Below are positions 8,850 to 19,911 of a stretch of 64,000 nt of DNA, piece after piece. Source of the stretch: Hyphomicrobiales bacterium 4NK60-0047b. Lineage in GTDB: Bacteria; Pseudomonadota; Alphaproteobacteria; Rhizobiales; HXMU1428-3. Numbering within the stretch: the first letter of the stretch is position 1; every line of letters starts with the position of its first letter. The stretch is from positions 186,001-250,000 of the forward strand of contig BAABWY010000004.1 of assembly GCA_040367435.1 (NCBI GenBank), given 5' to 3'. The notes below the pieces were generated by a model. That model saw only the letters and a list, made by a program, of their open reading frames with translations. It ran no database searches and had not been told where the DNA came from. The translations under genes and the position numbers were made by a program.

Positions 8850-9917
8850 ATGAGTTCAATTTCTAGTTTAATGGATGGTCGAAATAATAATTTCAACCTG
8901 CTTCGTTTATTAGCTGCCTTTTTTATAGCTTACTATCATTGTTATTTCATGGCGCTGGGCCCTGAGATGGATGAAAAGGTCTATGTTGGCCTTTATGAAC
9001 TCAGTCAAATTGCGCTTAATTTCTTTTTTATTACCAGTGGTTTTTTAATTGCGCTTAGTTTTACACGGCGCTCTTCGCTTCTTTCTTATTTTATTGCCAG
9101 GGTCTTGCGACTTATTCCTGGGATCTTTGTTCTTTCCTTGTTGATTTGTTTTGTTATGGGTCCTCTTGTGACGGGGGTTTCTCTCGGATCGTATTTCTCC
9201 TCTTTTGAAACTTGGGCTTATGTTCCGCTTACAACTGCCCTTCAGCCAGATAGAACTTTACCAGGTGTTTTCACTAACAATCTTAATCCAAATGAGATTG
9301 ACGCGGCGCTTTGGACGCTTCGATATGAAATGATTTGTTATGTCGGGTTAGCAGCTTTGGGGATGCTTGGACTTTTAACCGATCGGGTGAAGTTTGGTTT
9401 TGTTACCCTTGGGGTTTTGTTGGCTTTTCTATTTATTACTTTTTTTACTAACCTTCGAGACATAGCCGCGATCAATCATCTTGTGCATTTTGGTCTGAGT
9501 TTTTATATGGGTACTTTGGCTTTTGTTTATAAAGATAAGATTCCATTGCATTGGCTGATTGCTGTTGTTTTATCTGTTTGTGCTTTGCTGATGTATATCT
9601 ATTTGCCACGCTCAATTGCTGAACCGTTTATTATTCTAGCAACAGCTTATTTTGTTTTTTGGTTGGCTTATGTGCCACGTGGGTTTCTACTGGAATTTAA
9701 TAAGCTTGGTGACTATTCTTACGGGGTCTATATCTACCATTACCCAATCGAACAATTGCTCATGCAGTATGTTGGCGGGTTTACGCCATTAACTTTGTTC
9801 CTAATTGCATTACCACTCAGTTTGATTTGTGCGGTAATTTCCTGGACGTTGGTTGAAAAACCTAGTCTTGAGTTGCTTCCACGAATGAAACGTGCAGCTG
9901 TTGCTCAACCCAGCTAA
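8850..9917 (+). CDS. Membrane acyltransferase, OafA/AT3 family (copy 1)
   Basis: 355 aa polytopic membrane protein with about ten hydrophobic segments. The family hallmarks are present: R19-x10-H30 in the first segment and RVLR in the cytoplasmic loop before LIPG. AT3 proteins move acetyl or other acyl groups onto surface sugars such as O-antigen, exopolysaccharide or Nod factor. There is no fused SGNH domain. The next gene is a clear paralogue with a 17-bp gap, so the two are co-transcribed. No glycosyltransferase or polysaccharide gene adjoins, so the substrate cannot be inferred. The pair sits inside an otherwise conserved housekeeping order, suggesting insertion. Confidence 0.88.
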   Translation: MSSISSLMDGRNNNFNLLRLLAAFFIAYYHCYFMALGPEMDEKVYVGLYELSQIALNFFFITSGFLIALSFTRRSSLLSYFIARVLRLIPGIFVLSLLICFVMGPLVTGVSLGSYFSSFETWAYVPLTTALQPDRTLPGVFTNNLNPNEIDAALWTLRYEMICYVGLAALGMLGLLTDRVKFGFVTLGVLLAFLFITFFTNLRDIAAINHLVHFGLSFYMGTLAFVYKDKIPLHWLIAVVLSVCALLMYIYLPRSIAEPFIILATAYFVFWLAYVPRGFLLEFNKLGDYSYGVYIYHYPIEQLLMQYVGGFTPLTLFLIALPLSLICAVISWTLVEKPSLELLPRMKRAAVAQPS

Positions 9918-9934
9918 TTAATACCAGAAGTGAT

Positions 9935-11038
9935 ATGACTTTGCCTTTTACATTAAAACCTTCATTGCTCTCTTATATGGAGGGGAGAAATAATAATTTT
10001 AATTTGCTCCGCATGATTGGGGCATTAACGATTATGTTTGCTCATGCCATGTTTATCACCATTGGCGATGATATTAATTTTGAGACTTATCCTGTTAAAT
10101 ACACACTTGGGATTACCACGCTCAATTTGTTTTTTGTTCTCTCTGGTATGTTGGTGACTGCGAGTTGGATGAAGCATTCTGATGTGATTACTTATGCTGT
10201 TTCTCGCGTTATGCGCATAATTCCGGGGTTGATGGTTGTTTCGTTTGTTCTGCCCTTTCTATTAGGACCTCTTGTAACAAAGCTTCCTTTGAGCGAATAT
10301 TTCTCTAATCCAACTGTATGGTTTTACTGGCCTGTTACGACTTTGTTAAATCCTGATATGATGTTACCCGGTGTCTATGAGGGGATGCCTAACGATGCAG
10401 TGATTAATGCTCCTTTATGGACCCTTCGTTATGAAGCGCTGTTATATGCTGGAGTTGCCTTCATTGGTTTGTTGGGCTGGCTGCATGTGCGGTCTCGCTT
10501 TTTAATTTTTGCTGGAGTTGCTCTATGTGTTTATTTTGGAGTGACCCATTTAACGTCTTTGCGCTCTATAGCTGCGGTTGATCATCTTATGCATTTTGGT
10601 TATGCGTTTTTGGTTGGTAGTGCCTTTCATATTTTCAGAGATAAAGTGTCGCTTGATCTTCGCCTAGGGTTTATTGGGCTACTCGCAGCGCTCTTTATCG
10701 TTTGGCAATTTGGTTTAGAGTCTGGAGAGTTTTTGCTTATCCCATCAGCAGCTATTTTAGGGTGTTGGCTTGCCTATGTTCCTGGCGGAGTTATTCGTTA
10801 TTATAATGGTCTTGGTGATTATTCTTATGGGCTTTACATTTGGCACTACCCTATTGAGCAGCTGTTCTGCCAAATCTATGGAACCATCTCGGCATCTAAT
10901 TTGTTTTTAATTAGTTTACCGTTTGCTTTGTTCGCTGCAATTCTTTCTTGGCATTTCATCGAGCGCCCTGCTCTAGCCAGTATAAAATTAGTTGTCGGTT
11001 TCTTTAAAGCATTTCAGAGCAAAGGTCTTAGGTCATAA
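9935..11038 (+). CDS. Membrane acyltransferase, OafA/AT3 family (copy 2)
   Basis: 367 aa, same architecture as the preceding gene: R26-x10-H37, RVMR before IIPGL, and about ten membrane segments. The two share clear sequence blocks, for example GRNNNFNLLR near the N-terminus, ALWTLRYE/PLWTLRYE in the middle and GDYSYG(V/L)YIxHYPIEQL near the C-terminus. This points to tandem duplication followed by strong divergence. It ends directly at a bidirectional terminator facing lpd. The substrate is unknown. Confidence 0.88.
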   Translation: MTLPFTLKPSLLSYMEGRNNNFNLLRMIGALTIMFAHAMFITIGDDINFETYPVKYTLGITTLNLFFVLSGMLVTASWMKHSDVITYAVSRVMRIIPGLMVVSFVLPFLLGPLVTKLPLSEYFSNPTVWFYWPVTTLLNPDMMLPGVYEGMPNDAVINAPLWTLRYEALLYAGVAFIGLLGWLHVRSRFLIFAGVALCVYFGVTHLTSLRSIAAVDHLMHFGYAFLVGSAFHIFRDKVSLDLRLGFIGLLAALFIVWQFGLESGEFLLIPSAAILGCWLAYVPGGVIRYYNGLGDYSYGLYIWHYPIEQLFCQIYGTISASNLFLISLPFALFAAILSWHFIERPALASIKLVVGFFKAFQSKGLRS

Positions 11039-11073
11039 AAAAAGCTGCCAGATATTTCATCTTGCAGCTTTTT
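11039..11073. terminator. Bidirectional intrinsic terminator, acyltransferase / lpd
   Basis: AAAAAGCTGC (11039-11048) pairs perfectly with GCAGCTTTTT (11064-11073) across a 15-nt loop. The A and T tracts make it work in both directions between convergent genes. It begins immediately after the acyltransferase stop. Confidence 0.85.
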
Positions 11074-11092
11074 AATTCTTATTATTTAAGTT

Positions 11093-12487
11093 TTAGAAAT
11101 GAAGCGCTCTACCGTATGCATCAAGCACACTTTCGTGCATCATCTCTGAAAGCGTTGGATGAGGGAAGACTGTTTCCATCAACTCATGCTCTGTTGTCTC
11201 CAAGCCCATTGCAACAGCATAGCCTTGAATAAGCTCGGTCACTTCTGTACCGATCATATGAGCGCCTAGTAGCTCACCTGTTTTGGCATCAAAAATAGTT
11301 TTGACCATGCCATCTGGTTCACCCAGCGCCAATGCTTTACCATTTGCCTGGAATGGAAATTTGCCCACTTTTAGTTTGTGGCCTTTTTCCTTAGCTTGAT
11401 CTTCAGTTAAACCAACTGAAGCAATTTGCGGAGTTGTATAAGTACAGCCTGGAATGAGATTGCCGTTCAGTGGTTTTACTGAATGGCCAGCTAAAGTCTC
11501 GACTGCAATGATGGCTTCGTGGCTGGCTTTGTGAGCGAGCCATGGTGGGTTGGTTACGTCGCCAATGGCATAGATATTTGCGACATTGGTTTTGCCCCAG
11601 CCATCAGTTTTGATAAAGCCACGATCAAGCTCAATGCCTAAAGCTTCCAGGCCAATGTTTTCGACATTCGGTGTGATGCCGATTGCGGTGATTACACGTT
11701 CAAAACTTTCAGTTTTGGTCTTACCGTCTTTGCCTTCTATGGTTAGGCTTATATCTTTTTTACCTGGTTTGGTTTCCTTTACACTCGATTGAGTCAGGAT
11801 TTTAATTCCAGATTTTTTGAATGCTTTTAGAGCAAAATCAGAAATCTCAGCATCTTCAGCAGGCACAATTCTATCTGCTAATTCAACGATGGTGACATCT
11901 GCACCAAGGGCATTGTAAAAGTTTGCGAACTCAACGCCGATTGCACCTGAGCCGATGACGCAAAGCTTCTTTGGCATGATGTCTGGCATCAACGCTTCGC
12001 GGTAAGCCCAGATGAATTTACCTTCTGGCTCCAATCCTGGTAAGTTGCGTGCCCTGGCACCGGTTCCGATGATGATGTTTTTCGCTTTTACCGTTTGATC
12101 GCCTTTGCCTGTTTTTACAATCAGGCTTTTGTCTTTGGCTATCGCTGCTTCACCTTCTATGACTTCGATTTTGTTTTTCTTCATCAAATAGCCAACGCCC
12201 TGCGTTAGTTTTTCAGAGACTTTTCTTGACCGTTTAATGATGGCATCAAAATCAAATTTCACACCTTCAACTGAAATGCCAAATTCATCAGCATGTTTGA
12301 TAGTTGAATAGATTTCAGCTGAACGTAGCAGTGCTTTGGTTGGGATGCAGCCCCAGTTCAAACAGATGCCACCCAAGTTTTCACGCTCAATCAGAACTGG
12401 TTTTAAACCTAGCTGTGATGCGCGTATGGCGGCTACATAACCACCAGGTCCGCCGCCTATGATTGCGACGTCGTATATTGTACTCAT
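11093..12487 (-). CDS. lpd: Dihydrolipoamide dehydrogenase (E3)
   Basis: 464 aa flavoprotein disulfide reductase. FAD-binding GGGPGGYVAA is at the N-terminus and the redox disulfide is C42/C47 in GGICLNWGCIPTK. The NAD-binding motif IGSGAIGVEF and a dimerisation domain with the catalytic HPHPT complete the set. It reoxidises dihydrolipoamide on E2 of pyruvate dehydrogenase. As the last gene of pdhA-pdhB-pdhC-lpd (26 bp after pdhC) it is the PDH-dedicated E3. Confidence 0.97.
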   Translation of the reverse strand: MSTIYDVAIIGGGPGGYVAAIRASQLGLKPVLIERENLGGICLNWGCIPTKALLRSAEIYSTIKHADEFGISVEGVKFDFDAIIKRSRKVSEKLTQGVGYLMKKNKIEVIEGEAAIAKDKSLIVKTGKGDQTVKAKNIIIGTGARARNLPGLEPEGKFIWAYREALMPDIMPKKLCVIGSGAIGVEFANFYNALGADVTIVELADRIVPAEDAEISDFALKAFKKSGIKILTQSSVKETKPGKKDISLTIEGKDGKTKTESFERVITAIGITPNVENIGLEALGIELDRGFIKTDGWGKTNVANIYAIGDVTNPPWLAHKASHEAIIAVETLAGHSVKPLNGNLIPGCTYTTPQIASVGLTEDQAKEKGHKLKVGKFPFQANGKALALGEPDGMVKTIFDAKTGELLGAHMIGTEVTELIQGYAVAMGLETTEHELMETVFPHPTLSEMMHESVLDAYGRALHF

Positions 12488-12513
12488 TTTTTATGTTCCT
12501 TATACCAACATCG

Positions 12514-13854
12514 TTAAACCAGCATTGTCACAGGGTCTTCGATATAGCCTTTGAATGCACCTAATAATTCGGCACCCAAAGCTCCATCGACCACCCGGTG
12601 ATCACAAGAGAGCGTGACAGACATGACTGTACGTGGCTCTACTTTGTCTCCAACAATGATTGGTCGGCGCTCACCAGCACCAACGGCTAAAATGGTTGAT
12701 TGCGGTGGGTTGATTACGGCATCAAACTTTTTAATGCCAAACATACCGAGGTTTGAGATTGATGTTGTTCCACCTGTATATTCATGAGGTGCCAGTTTTT
12801 TAGAGCGGGCTCTGAATGCAAGGTCTTTCATTTCATTTGAAATTTCAGACAGAGTTTTTAATTCACAATGGCGGATAACCGGTGTGAATAAACCACCTTC
12901 AACAGCAACGGCGACTGAGACGTCTGACCTTTTGTGGCGCAAGATGCCTTGTGTTGACCACGTTGAGTTTGCGTCTGGTACTTGCTGTAGGGCTAGCCCC
13001 ATAGCTTTGATGATGAAGTCGTTTACTGAAATTTTAAATGCATTTGGACCTTCTGTTGGAGCTTGTGCATTTAAACGTTTGCGTGCGTCTAGAAGGCTGT
13101 CTAGCTCGCAATCAATTGTCAGATAAAAATGAGGGATTGTTGATTTTGCGACAGTTAGTCTCTCGGCGACTACTTTGCGCATATTATCTAATGGGACTAG
13201 ATCGTATGTGCCCTCTTCATAAGTGGCAAAGATCTCTTTATCGGAGACTGGAGAAATTGCATGTCCGCCTGTAACAGGAGCGGCTTGAGCAACCTTACCA
13301 ATGCTACGAGAAACAGCAGTCCCTTCAGGAGCGCCCTCAAGATCAGCTTTGATGATGCGACCATTTGGGCCGGAGCCTTTAATAGCTGCAAGATCTATGT
13401 TTTTCTGTTTAGCTATCCGTTTTGCAAGAGGGGACGCAATGATACGCCCATTTGTATTGCTTTGAGGTGCATTACTTTTAGTTGCATTCGCCGCTTTAGG
13501 GTCAGCTGCTGGTTCAGAAGATGGTGTTGCGGCAGGTTTTTCTTCAGCAACAGGAGCTTTCGCTGCTGCGGCCGGTGCTGCATCCATACTATCTAAAGCA
13601 GTTTTGTCTTCCCCTTCAAGAAGGAGGACAGCGATGGTTGAATTGACCGCTACATTTGCAGTTCCTTCTTCGATTGTAATTGAGCCGATGGTTCCTTCAT
13701 CAACTGCTTCAACTTCCATTGTGGCTTTGTCGGTTTCAATCTCTGCTATGATGTCACCTGAGGAGACTTCATCTCCTTCAGTGACATGCCATTTAGCTAG
13801 AGTGCCGACTTCCATTGTTGGGCTTAGTGCCGGCATCAAAATTGGAATAGGCAT
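12514..13854 (-). CDS. pdhC: Pyruvate dehydrogenase E2, dihydrolipoamide acetyltransferase
   Basis: 446 aa. One lipoyl domain at residues 1-78 with lipoyl Lys43 in [11 protein letters not shown], an Ala/Pro-rich linker (about 85-130), the E1/E3-binding domain (about 137-172, SPLAKRIAKQ and GPNGRIIKADL), and the catalytic core ending in CDHRVVDGALGAE with His419 and Asp423. It forms the acetyltransferase core of PDH. Its lipoyl domain is very similar to that on PdhB in the next gene upstream. The spacer to pdhB is 42 bp. Confidence 0.97.
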   Translation of the reverse strand: MPIPILMPALSPTMEVGTLAKWHVTEGDEVSSGDIIAEIETDKATMEVEAVDEGTIGSITIEEGTANVAVNSTIAVLLLEGEDKTALDSMDAAPAAAAKAPVAEEKPAATPSSEPAADPKAANATKSNAPQSNTNGRIIASPLAKRIAKQKNIDLAAIKGSGPNGRIIKADLEGAPEGTAVSRSIGKVAQAAPVTGGHAISPVSDKEIFATYEEGTYDLVPLDNMRKVVAERLTVAKSTIPHFYLTIDCELDSLLDARKRLNAQAPTEGPNAFKISVNDFIIKAMGLALQQVPDANSTWSTQGILRHKRSDVSVAVAVEGGLFTPVIRHCELKTLSEISNEMKDLAFRARSKKLAPHEYTGGTTSISNLGMFGIKKFDAVINPPQSTILAVGAGERRPIIVGDKVEPRTVMSVTLSCDHRVVDGALGAELLGAFKGYIEDPVTMLV

Positions 13855-13896
13855 TTTGTGCTCTTTCTTTCAAAAAATGATTTATGTTCTGGTAGC

Positions 13897-15246
13897 TTAG
13901 GTTGTGTAAGTAACTTTCTTAATTGCATCCACAATCTGGTTGGTTGTTGGCAATGCCAACGCTTCCAAATTTGCTGCATAAGGCATTGGTACATCTTTAC
14001 CGCTGACCTTAAGAGGTGGTGCATCTAACTCGTCAAATGCGAGGTTCGTTACACTGCTACAAATTTCTGATCCAATTGAACAAATCGGCCAGCCCTCTTC
14101 GACAACAACCAAACGATTGGTTTTGCGAACGGAAGCTAACACCGTATCCATATCCAGTGGGCGCAAGGTTCTGAGATCAATGATCTCTGCGCTTATGCCC
14201 ATTTCTTTCAGTTCGACATCAGCATTTTCGACATATTCAATACCGCGAGAATAAGAAACGATGGTTACATCTGATCCTTGTTGTCTGACATTGGCTTTGC
14301 CGATTGGGATGATATGATCATCTGTGTCCGGAACAGGGAAAGATTTGCCATAGAGAATTTCATTTTCAAGAAAAACGACCGGGTTTGGGTCCTTAATGGC
14401 GGCTTTAAGTAAGCCTTTGGCGTCACTTGCGCTGTAAGGTGCTAAGACCTTGAGCCCAGGAACTGAGGCATACCAGGCTGAATAATCCTGACTGTGCTGT
14501 GCTCCTACACGTGATGCAACGCCATTTGCTCCTCTGAATACAACAGGGCAGCGCATTTGTCCGCCCGACATATAGAGGGTTTTAGCGGCTGAGTTGATGA
14601 TGTGGTCAATGGCTTGCATCGCAAAGTTGAAGGTCATAAATTCAACAATTGGTTTCAAACCAGCCATACCTGCGCCGCAAGCAATACCAGCAAAGCCATA
14701 TTCAGTAATTGGAGTGTCAATGACCCTCTTTTTACCAAACTCATCCAGCAAGCCTTGTGTCACTTTATAAGCGCCTTGATATTCGGCCACCTCTTCACCC
14801 ATGATGAACACTCTATCATCAAGACGCATTTCTTCTGCCATCGCATCTCGCAATGCTTCACGGACTGTAATTTCGACTTGATTGGTGAGGGGTGCTGGTT
14901 CTTCAGTTGCAACGACTGTCTGCGAAACGGGTGTCTCTGTGACGGGTGTATCTGCTACAACTGCATTTGTGTTCGTTTCGGTTATGGCAGTTTCGGCGTC
15001 TTCGCCTTCACTAAGAATAATGGCGATGGGTGTGTTTACGGCCACATCCATTGAGCCTTCTTCAATTAATATTTTGCCAATGGTGCCTTCATCAACAGAT
15101 TCAACTTCCATCGTTGCTTTGTCTGTTTCAATTTCAGCTATTACATCACCGGAGCTTACTTCATCTCCCTCGGTGACGTGCCATTTGGCTAGATTGCCTT
15201 TTTCCATTGTTGGAGAAAGGGCGGGCATTAAAACCTCAATAGGCAT
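13897..15246 (-). CDS. pdhB: Pyruvate dehydrogenase E1 beta subunit with N-terminal lipoyl domain
   Basis: 449 aa, longer than the usual E1 beta (about 325) because residues 1-80 are an extra lipoyl domain (Lys43 in [11 protein letters not shown]), joined by a Thr/Val-rich linker. The E1-beta body begins near residue 127 ([16 protein letters not shown]) and contains [21 protein letters not shown] and [15 protein letters not shown]. This layout is known from alphaproteobacteria such as rhizobia. With PdhA it decarboxylates pyruvate and acetylates lipoyl groups; whether it acetylates its own lipoyl arm is open. It lies 20 bp after the pdhA stop. Confidence 0.96.
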   Translation of the reverse strand: MPIEVLMPALSPTMEKGNLAKWHVTEGDEVSSGDVIAEIETDKATMEVESVDEGTIGKILIEEGSMDVAVNTPIAIILSEGEDAETAITETNTNAVVADTPVTETPVSQTVVATEEPAPLTNQVEITVREALRDAMAEEMRLDDRVFIMGEEVAEYQGAYKVTQGLLDEFGKKRVIDTPITEYGFAGIACGAGMAGLKPIVEFMTFNFAMQAIDHIINSAAKTLYMSGGQMRCPVVFRGANGVASRVGAQHSQDYSAWYASVPGLKVLAPYSASDAKGLLKAAIKDPNPVVFLENEILYGKSFPVPDTDDHIIPIGKANVRQQGSDVTIVSYSRGIEYVENADVELKEMGISAEIIDLRTLRPLDMDTVLASVRKTNRLVVVEEGWPICSIGSEICSSVTNLAFDELDAPPLKVSGKDVPMPYAANLEALALPTTNQIVDAIKKVTYTT

Positions 15247-15266
15247 ATAGTGTCCTCACTTCAAAT

Positions 15267-16250
15267 TTAAGCGGTCTCTTCCAGATGAATGTCTGTATAT
15301 AGTTCAGACGGATCTGGTTCCGGAGCGTTTTGGGCAAATTCAGCGGCTTCATTTACGATTTTTCGTATTTCAGCGTCTATTTGCTTCAAGCCATCTTCAT
15401 CAATGTCACCATCATCCAAGATTTTTTCTTTTAAGGTGATGATTGGATCATGATCCTGGCGCATCTCGTTGACTTCATCACGGCTTCTGTATTTAGCCGG
15501 ATCAGACATTGAGTGACCACGATAACGATAAGTGATCATCTCCAGGATAAAGGGACCGTTCCCTGAGCGTGCATGATCGAGAGCTTTACGCCCTGCTTCC
15601 ATAACAGCGTCAACATCCATGCCATCCACTTGGATGCCTGGTATGTCAAAACTTAAGCCCCGTTGGGATAGGTCTGTTGTTGAAGAGGCTCGCTCGATTG
15701 AGGTGCCCATGCCGTATCTGTTATTTTCAATGACGTATACAACGGGTAAGTTCCAAAGCTTTGCCATATTAAAGGCTTCATAGACCTGGCCTTGGTTTGC
15801 TGCACCATCGCCAAAGTAAGCTAGTGAGACATTGTTGTTTTCACGGTATTTATTTGCAAATGCCAGGCCGGTTCCTAATGGAACCTGAGCGCCAACAATG
15901 CCATGACCACCATAAAAATGTTTCTCAACTGAGAACATATGCATTGAACCACCTTTGCCTCGCGAATACCCATCTACCCGGCCGGTTAGTTCTGCCATCA
16001 CGCCATTTGGTTCCATGCCTGCTACCAGCATGTGGCCGTGATCGCGGTAACCAGTTATAACCTGGTCACCTTCTATCATGACGGCGTTCATCCCTGTCAC
16101 GACAGCTTCTTGTCCAATATATAAGTGACAAAAGCCACCTATATGTCCCATGCCATATAATTGACCGGCTTTTTCTTCAAAACGCCGGATTAAAAGCATA
16201 TCTCTATACAGATCTTTTTTAGATACTGATTTTTGGGATTTTGAGCTCAT
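15267..16250 (-). CDS. pdhA: Pyruvate dehydrogenase E1 alpha subunit
   Basis: 327 aa from the ATG at 16250. ThDP-binding GDGAANQGQVYEAFNMAKLWNL region, MGHIGGFCHLYIGQEAV, and the regulatory-type loop YRYRGHSMSDPAKYR. The start was chosen at MSSKSQKS because the ATG has AGGT about 9 nt upstream; the longer frame to 16301 begins with TTG and adds 17 atypical residues. First gene of the PDH operon; the 240 bp between pdhA and ftsB hold no other gene and should contain the PDH promoter or read-through. Confidence 0.96.
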   Translation of the reverse strand: MSSKSQKSVSKKDLYRDMLLIRRFEEKAGQLYGMGHIGGFCHLYIGQEAVVTGMNAVMIEGDQVITGYRDHGHMLVAGMEPNGVMAELTGRVDGYSRGKGGSMHMFSVEKHFYGGHGIVGAQVPLGTGLAFANKYRENNNVSLAYFGDGAANQGQVYEAFNMAKLWNLPVVYVIENNRYGMGTSIERASSTTDLSQRGLSFDIPGIQVDGMDVDAVMEAGRKALDHARSGNGPFILEMITYRYRGHSMSDPAKYRSRDEVNEMRQDHDPIITLKEKILDDGDIDEDGLKQIDAEIRKIVNEAAEFAQNAPEPDPSELYTDIHLEETA

Positions 16251-16490
16251 GTGTGAAATACCTCGCTCATTATAAACCTCTCTAATGTTTCTATGCTTCA
16301 ATATGTCCCACTTGATTGGTAAGTCATTGATAAATTTCTTACGATTTGGGGAATTGAAGCAAGTTTCTTGGTCTAATGTATAAACCCAACTTTAGTCGAA
16401 TTTCAAATGATTATTACGAACTATGTCAAAGATTTAAAAATTTTTCGAAATGGGATACGCAGTATTGGGTAGTTAAAGTTACCTAAAATA

Positions 16491-16811
16491 TTAGTCAAAA
16501 AGGACCAGGTCTTTAGGATCCGCATACTGAAGAGACGTTCTAGCTAGCTCATCAACTAAATCTTTTTTGGCGCGATTTGATGCAATCAGATCTATCCGAT
16601 TTTCATAAATTTTACGCGTTGATGATAGTTCTTTTAGAGATATTTTTAAGCTAGATACTTTTTGTTCTAGGCGCTCATGAGACTCAAGGCCATATTTACC
16701 GCCAGCAAAGTGAAGAGAAAAATAGCAAAAAAGCGCAGCGCATAACACAACAGGAAACAGCGCGCGCGCTCCTTTGCTAATTTTTATGTAAACTCTAGTA
16801 AACACACGCAA
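16491..16811 (-). CDS. ftsB: FtsB/DivIC-type septum formation initiator
   Basis: 106 aa bitopic protein: short basic N-terminus, one membrane segment (about residues 18-36), then a predicted coiled coil (about 43-80, LEQKVSSLKISLKEL) and the family ending DLVDELARTSLQYADPKDLVLFD. FtsB homologues join FtsL and FtsQ in the divisome. Position between eno and pdhA agrees with the Rhizobiales core order. Sequence similarity in this family is low, so topology, the DELAR signature and context carry the call. Confidence 0.82.
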   Translation of the reverse strand: MRVFTRVYIKISKGARALFPVVLCAALFCYFSLHFAGGKYGLESHERLEQKVSSLKISLKELSSTRKIYENRIDLIASNRAKKDLVDELARTSLQYADPKDLVLFD

Positions 16812-17048
16812 TACTTAACTCTCTACCAATTGCTTACTGAGCTAAGATAGTTGCTTGAGGTTAATAGTAGGTAAAAGAAAACGATACATTTTTTGGAATT
16901 AAATTTTAATTGTCTCAACTTTGCCGCACGATTAAATCCGATCAATCGTATAATTTGTAACTTTAATGATCCTTACACAGAAAGTACTTGATTAGTTTTT
17001 TACGCTTTTTTCTTAGACTGGCGTTATTTGAAATATTGGTGACTGATT

Positions 17049-17462
17049 ATGCCTGTGGAAATTAGATTTATTAAATTTACGCTAAATGAAGTAATTGAAG
17101 CCTTGAGAGACTTGTCTCATAAAGGGCAAGTTGAACTTCCTAAGTCTAGCCCCCGTGATGCTAGAGAAAAAAAAGAAAGGGAGGGACTGGTAATAGAATT
17201 TCTATTTACTGGGACAAGTTCACCGGTAAAAGTTCCCAGCAGTTTTGTCGCGGCTGCTCTCATTCGATATTGTAAAAGATTTCATATTCCCATTCCTAAA
17301 AATGAAGAAAAATCTATCGCTGTTGTGCAGGGTGGCGTGATTTTGAAAATTGGTTCAGATCGTGGCAAAGGCCAATCTGCAACAGGTGGAAAAAAAGTGG
17401 GGAAAGAAACAAATTTAGAGAAAGAAAAGAGAAAATCGGAAGCAGAAGAATTTTTACTTTAA
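17049..17462 (+). CDS. Conserved-looking hypothetical protein, 137 aa
   Basis: Not recognised with confidence. The first 95 residues look like a small folded alpha/beta domain (RFIKFTLNEVIEALRDLS... AAALIRYCKRFHIPIPKNEEKS), with VVQGGVILKIG as a final strand. The last 40 residues are charged and low-complexity (Lys/Glu rich) and probably disordered. No signal peptide or membrane segment, so cytoplasmic. It is monocistronic: 237 bp of non-coding DNA precede it and a strong terminator follows within 25 bp. I recall short alphaproteobacterial proteins of similar build but no assigned function. Confidence 0.7.
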   Translation: MPVEIRFIKFTLNEVIEALRDLSHKGQVELPKSSPRDAREKKEREGLVIEFLFTGTSSPVKVPSSFVAAALIRYCKRFHIPIPKNEEKSIAVVQGGVILKIGSDRGKGQSATGGKKVGKETNLEKEKRKSEAEEFLL

Positions 17463-17485
17463 GTCAATTCCTTTGAGTTTTAGAA

Positions 17486-17523
17486 AAAAAGCGAGCTTTA
17501 CAATTTAGTAAAGCTCGCTTTTT
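17486..17523. terminator. Strong bidirectional terminator, hypothetical gene / eno
   Basis: A 16-bp perfect stem, AAAAAGCGAGCTTTAC (17486-17501) with its complement at 17508-17523, closes a 6-nt loop. A and T tracts form the stem base, so it can stop transcription from both convergent genes. Confidence 0.92.
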
Positions 17524-17546
17524 GTATTTAAGGTTTGGTGTTTTTA

Positions 17547-18851
<1,305 letters not shown>

Positions 18852-19131
18852 TTAACTTGCCTTTCATGAGGAGATTTGTTCATGCTTATCTTTAGATGCA
18901 CTTACACACATAACAAATCATTTATATGGGAATTTCATTTGTTTTGCGGGTTTTAGCTTATCTCTTGCCGTTGTGGAAGGGTTAAAACCGAAAAAATCAA
19001 GTTTTTTCAGTTTTCCTCTGCTCTTTGACATGGTATGCCAGCTGGCTTTAGTTCAGTTTTTTGGTTTATTGCATATTTTGAGTGTTTATTGATGCGTCAA
19101 ATAGTCTTGAGCTGGCCCTCTATTACAATGA

Positions 19132-19866
19132 ATGGTTTTTAAAATGACTGGTGTTAAAAATTTAGATCAAAGTCGCGCTCTTGTTTTATTTTCTGGCGGG
19201 CAGGATTCAACGACCTCTTTGGCGCATGCTTTAGATAATTATGATCTTGTTGAAACTGTTGGTTTTGACTATGGGCAGCGCAACAGAATTGAACTTGAAT
19301 GCCGCATTGAAATTTTGAAGTCTTTTAAAAAGGATTTTCCACAATGGTCTGCCAAACTCGGAAATGATCATGTGCTTGACCTTTCAACATTTGCTACGCT
19401 TTCGAATAGTGCATTAACTGACCATACTCAGGAAATAGCAATTGGTGAGACTGGTTTGCCTACGACTTTTGTTCCGGGGAGAAATTTGTTCTTTTTCACT
19501 TATGCAGGTGTGATTGCCTATAATCGCAACTTGGGAACTCTTGTTGGTGGTATGTGTGAAACGGATTTTTCCGGTTATCCTGATTGCAGGGAAGAGACAC
19601 TTAAATATCTTGTTTTAACTCTTAATCACGGTATGGGAACTGACTTTGAGCTTGTTACTCCACTAATGTGGAAAAGCAAGGCAGAAAGCTGGAAACTGGC
19701 GCATGACTTGGGCGGTGACGATCTTATTTCTCTCATTCGTGAGCAGAGCCATACTTGTTATAATGGGGTTCGGGAAGAACTGCATGACTATGGTTATGGC
19801 TGTGGGAAATGCCCTGCATGTGAACTGCGGGCCAAGGGTTATGCTGAGTGGAAAGCTAAGTTTTAA
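19132..19866 (+). CDS. queC: 7-cyano-7-deazaguanine synthase QueC
   Basis: 244 aa PP-loop ATPase that turns 7-carboxy-7-deazaguanine into preQ0. PP-loop SGGQDSTTS is near the N-terminus; GFDYGQRN and VPGRNLFF follow; the zinc-binding cysteines are in HTCYNG and [15 protein letters not shown]. First gene of queC-queE-queD-queF. The start may be 19132 or the in-frame ATG at 19144; neither has a strong ribosome site. I looked for a preQ1 riboswitch in the leader and found none I could support. Confidence 0.96.
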   Translation: MVFKMTGVKNLDQSRALVLFSGGQDSTTSLAHALDNYDLVETVGFDYGQRNRIELECRIEILKSFKKDFPQWSAKLGNDHVLDLSTFATLSNSALTDHTQEIAIGETGLPTTFVPGRNLFFFTYAGVIAYNRNLGTLVGGMCETDFSGYPDCREETLKYLVLTLNHGMGTDFELVTPLMWKSKAESWKLAHDLGGDDLISLIREQSHTCYNGVREELHDYGYGCGKCPACELRAKGYAEWKAKF

Positions 19867-19911
19867 TATAATTAGTCCTGTTAAATTTGAGAAAGTCTAA
19901 AATCTAGTTTT

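Noticed and set aside
18852-19131. preQ1 riboswitch in front of queC
   Set aside because: The leader contains a GCCAGCTGGC palindrome (19037-19046) and an A/T-rich hairpin, but no preQ1-I stem plus A-rich pseudoknot tail could be matched.
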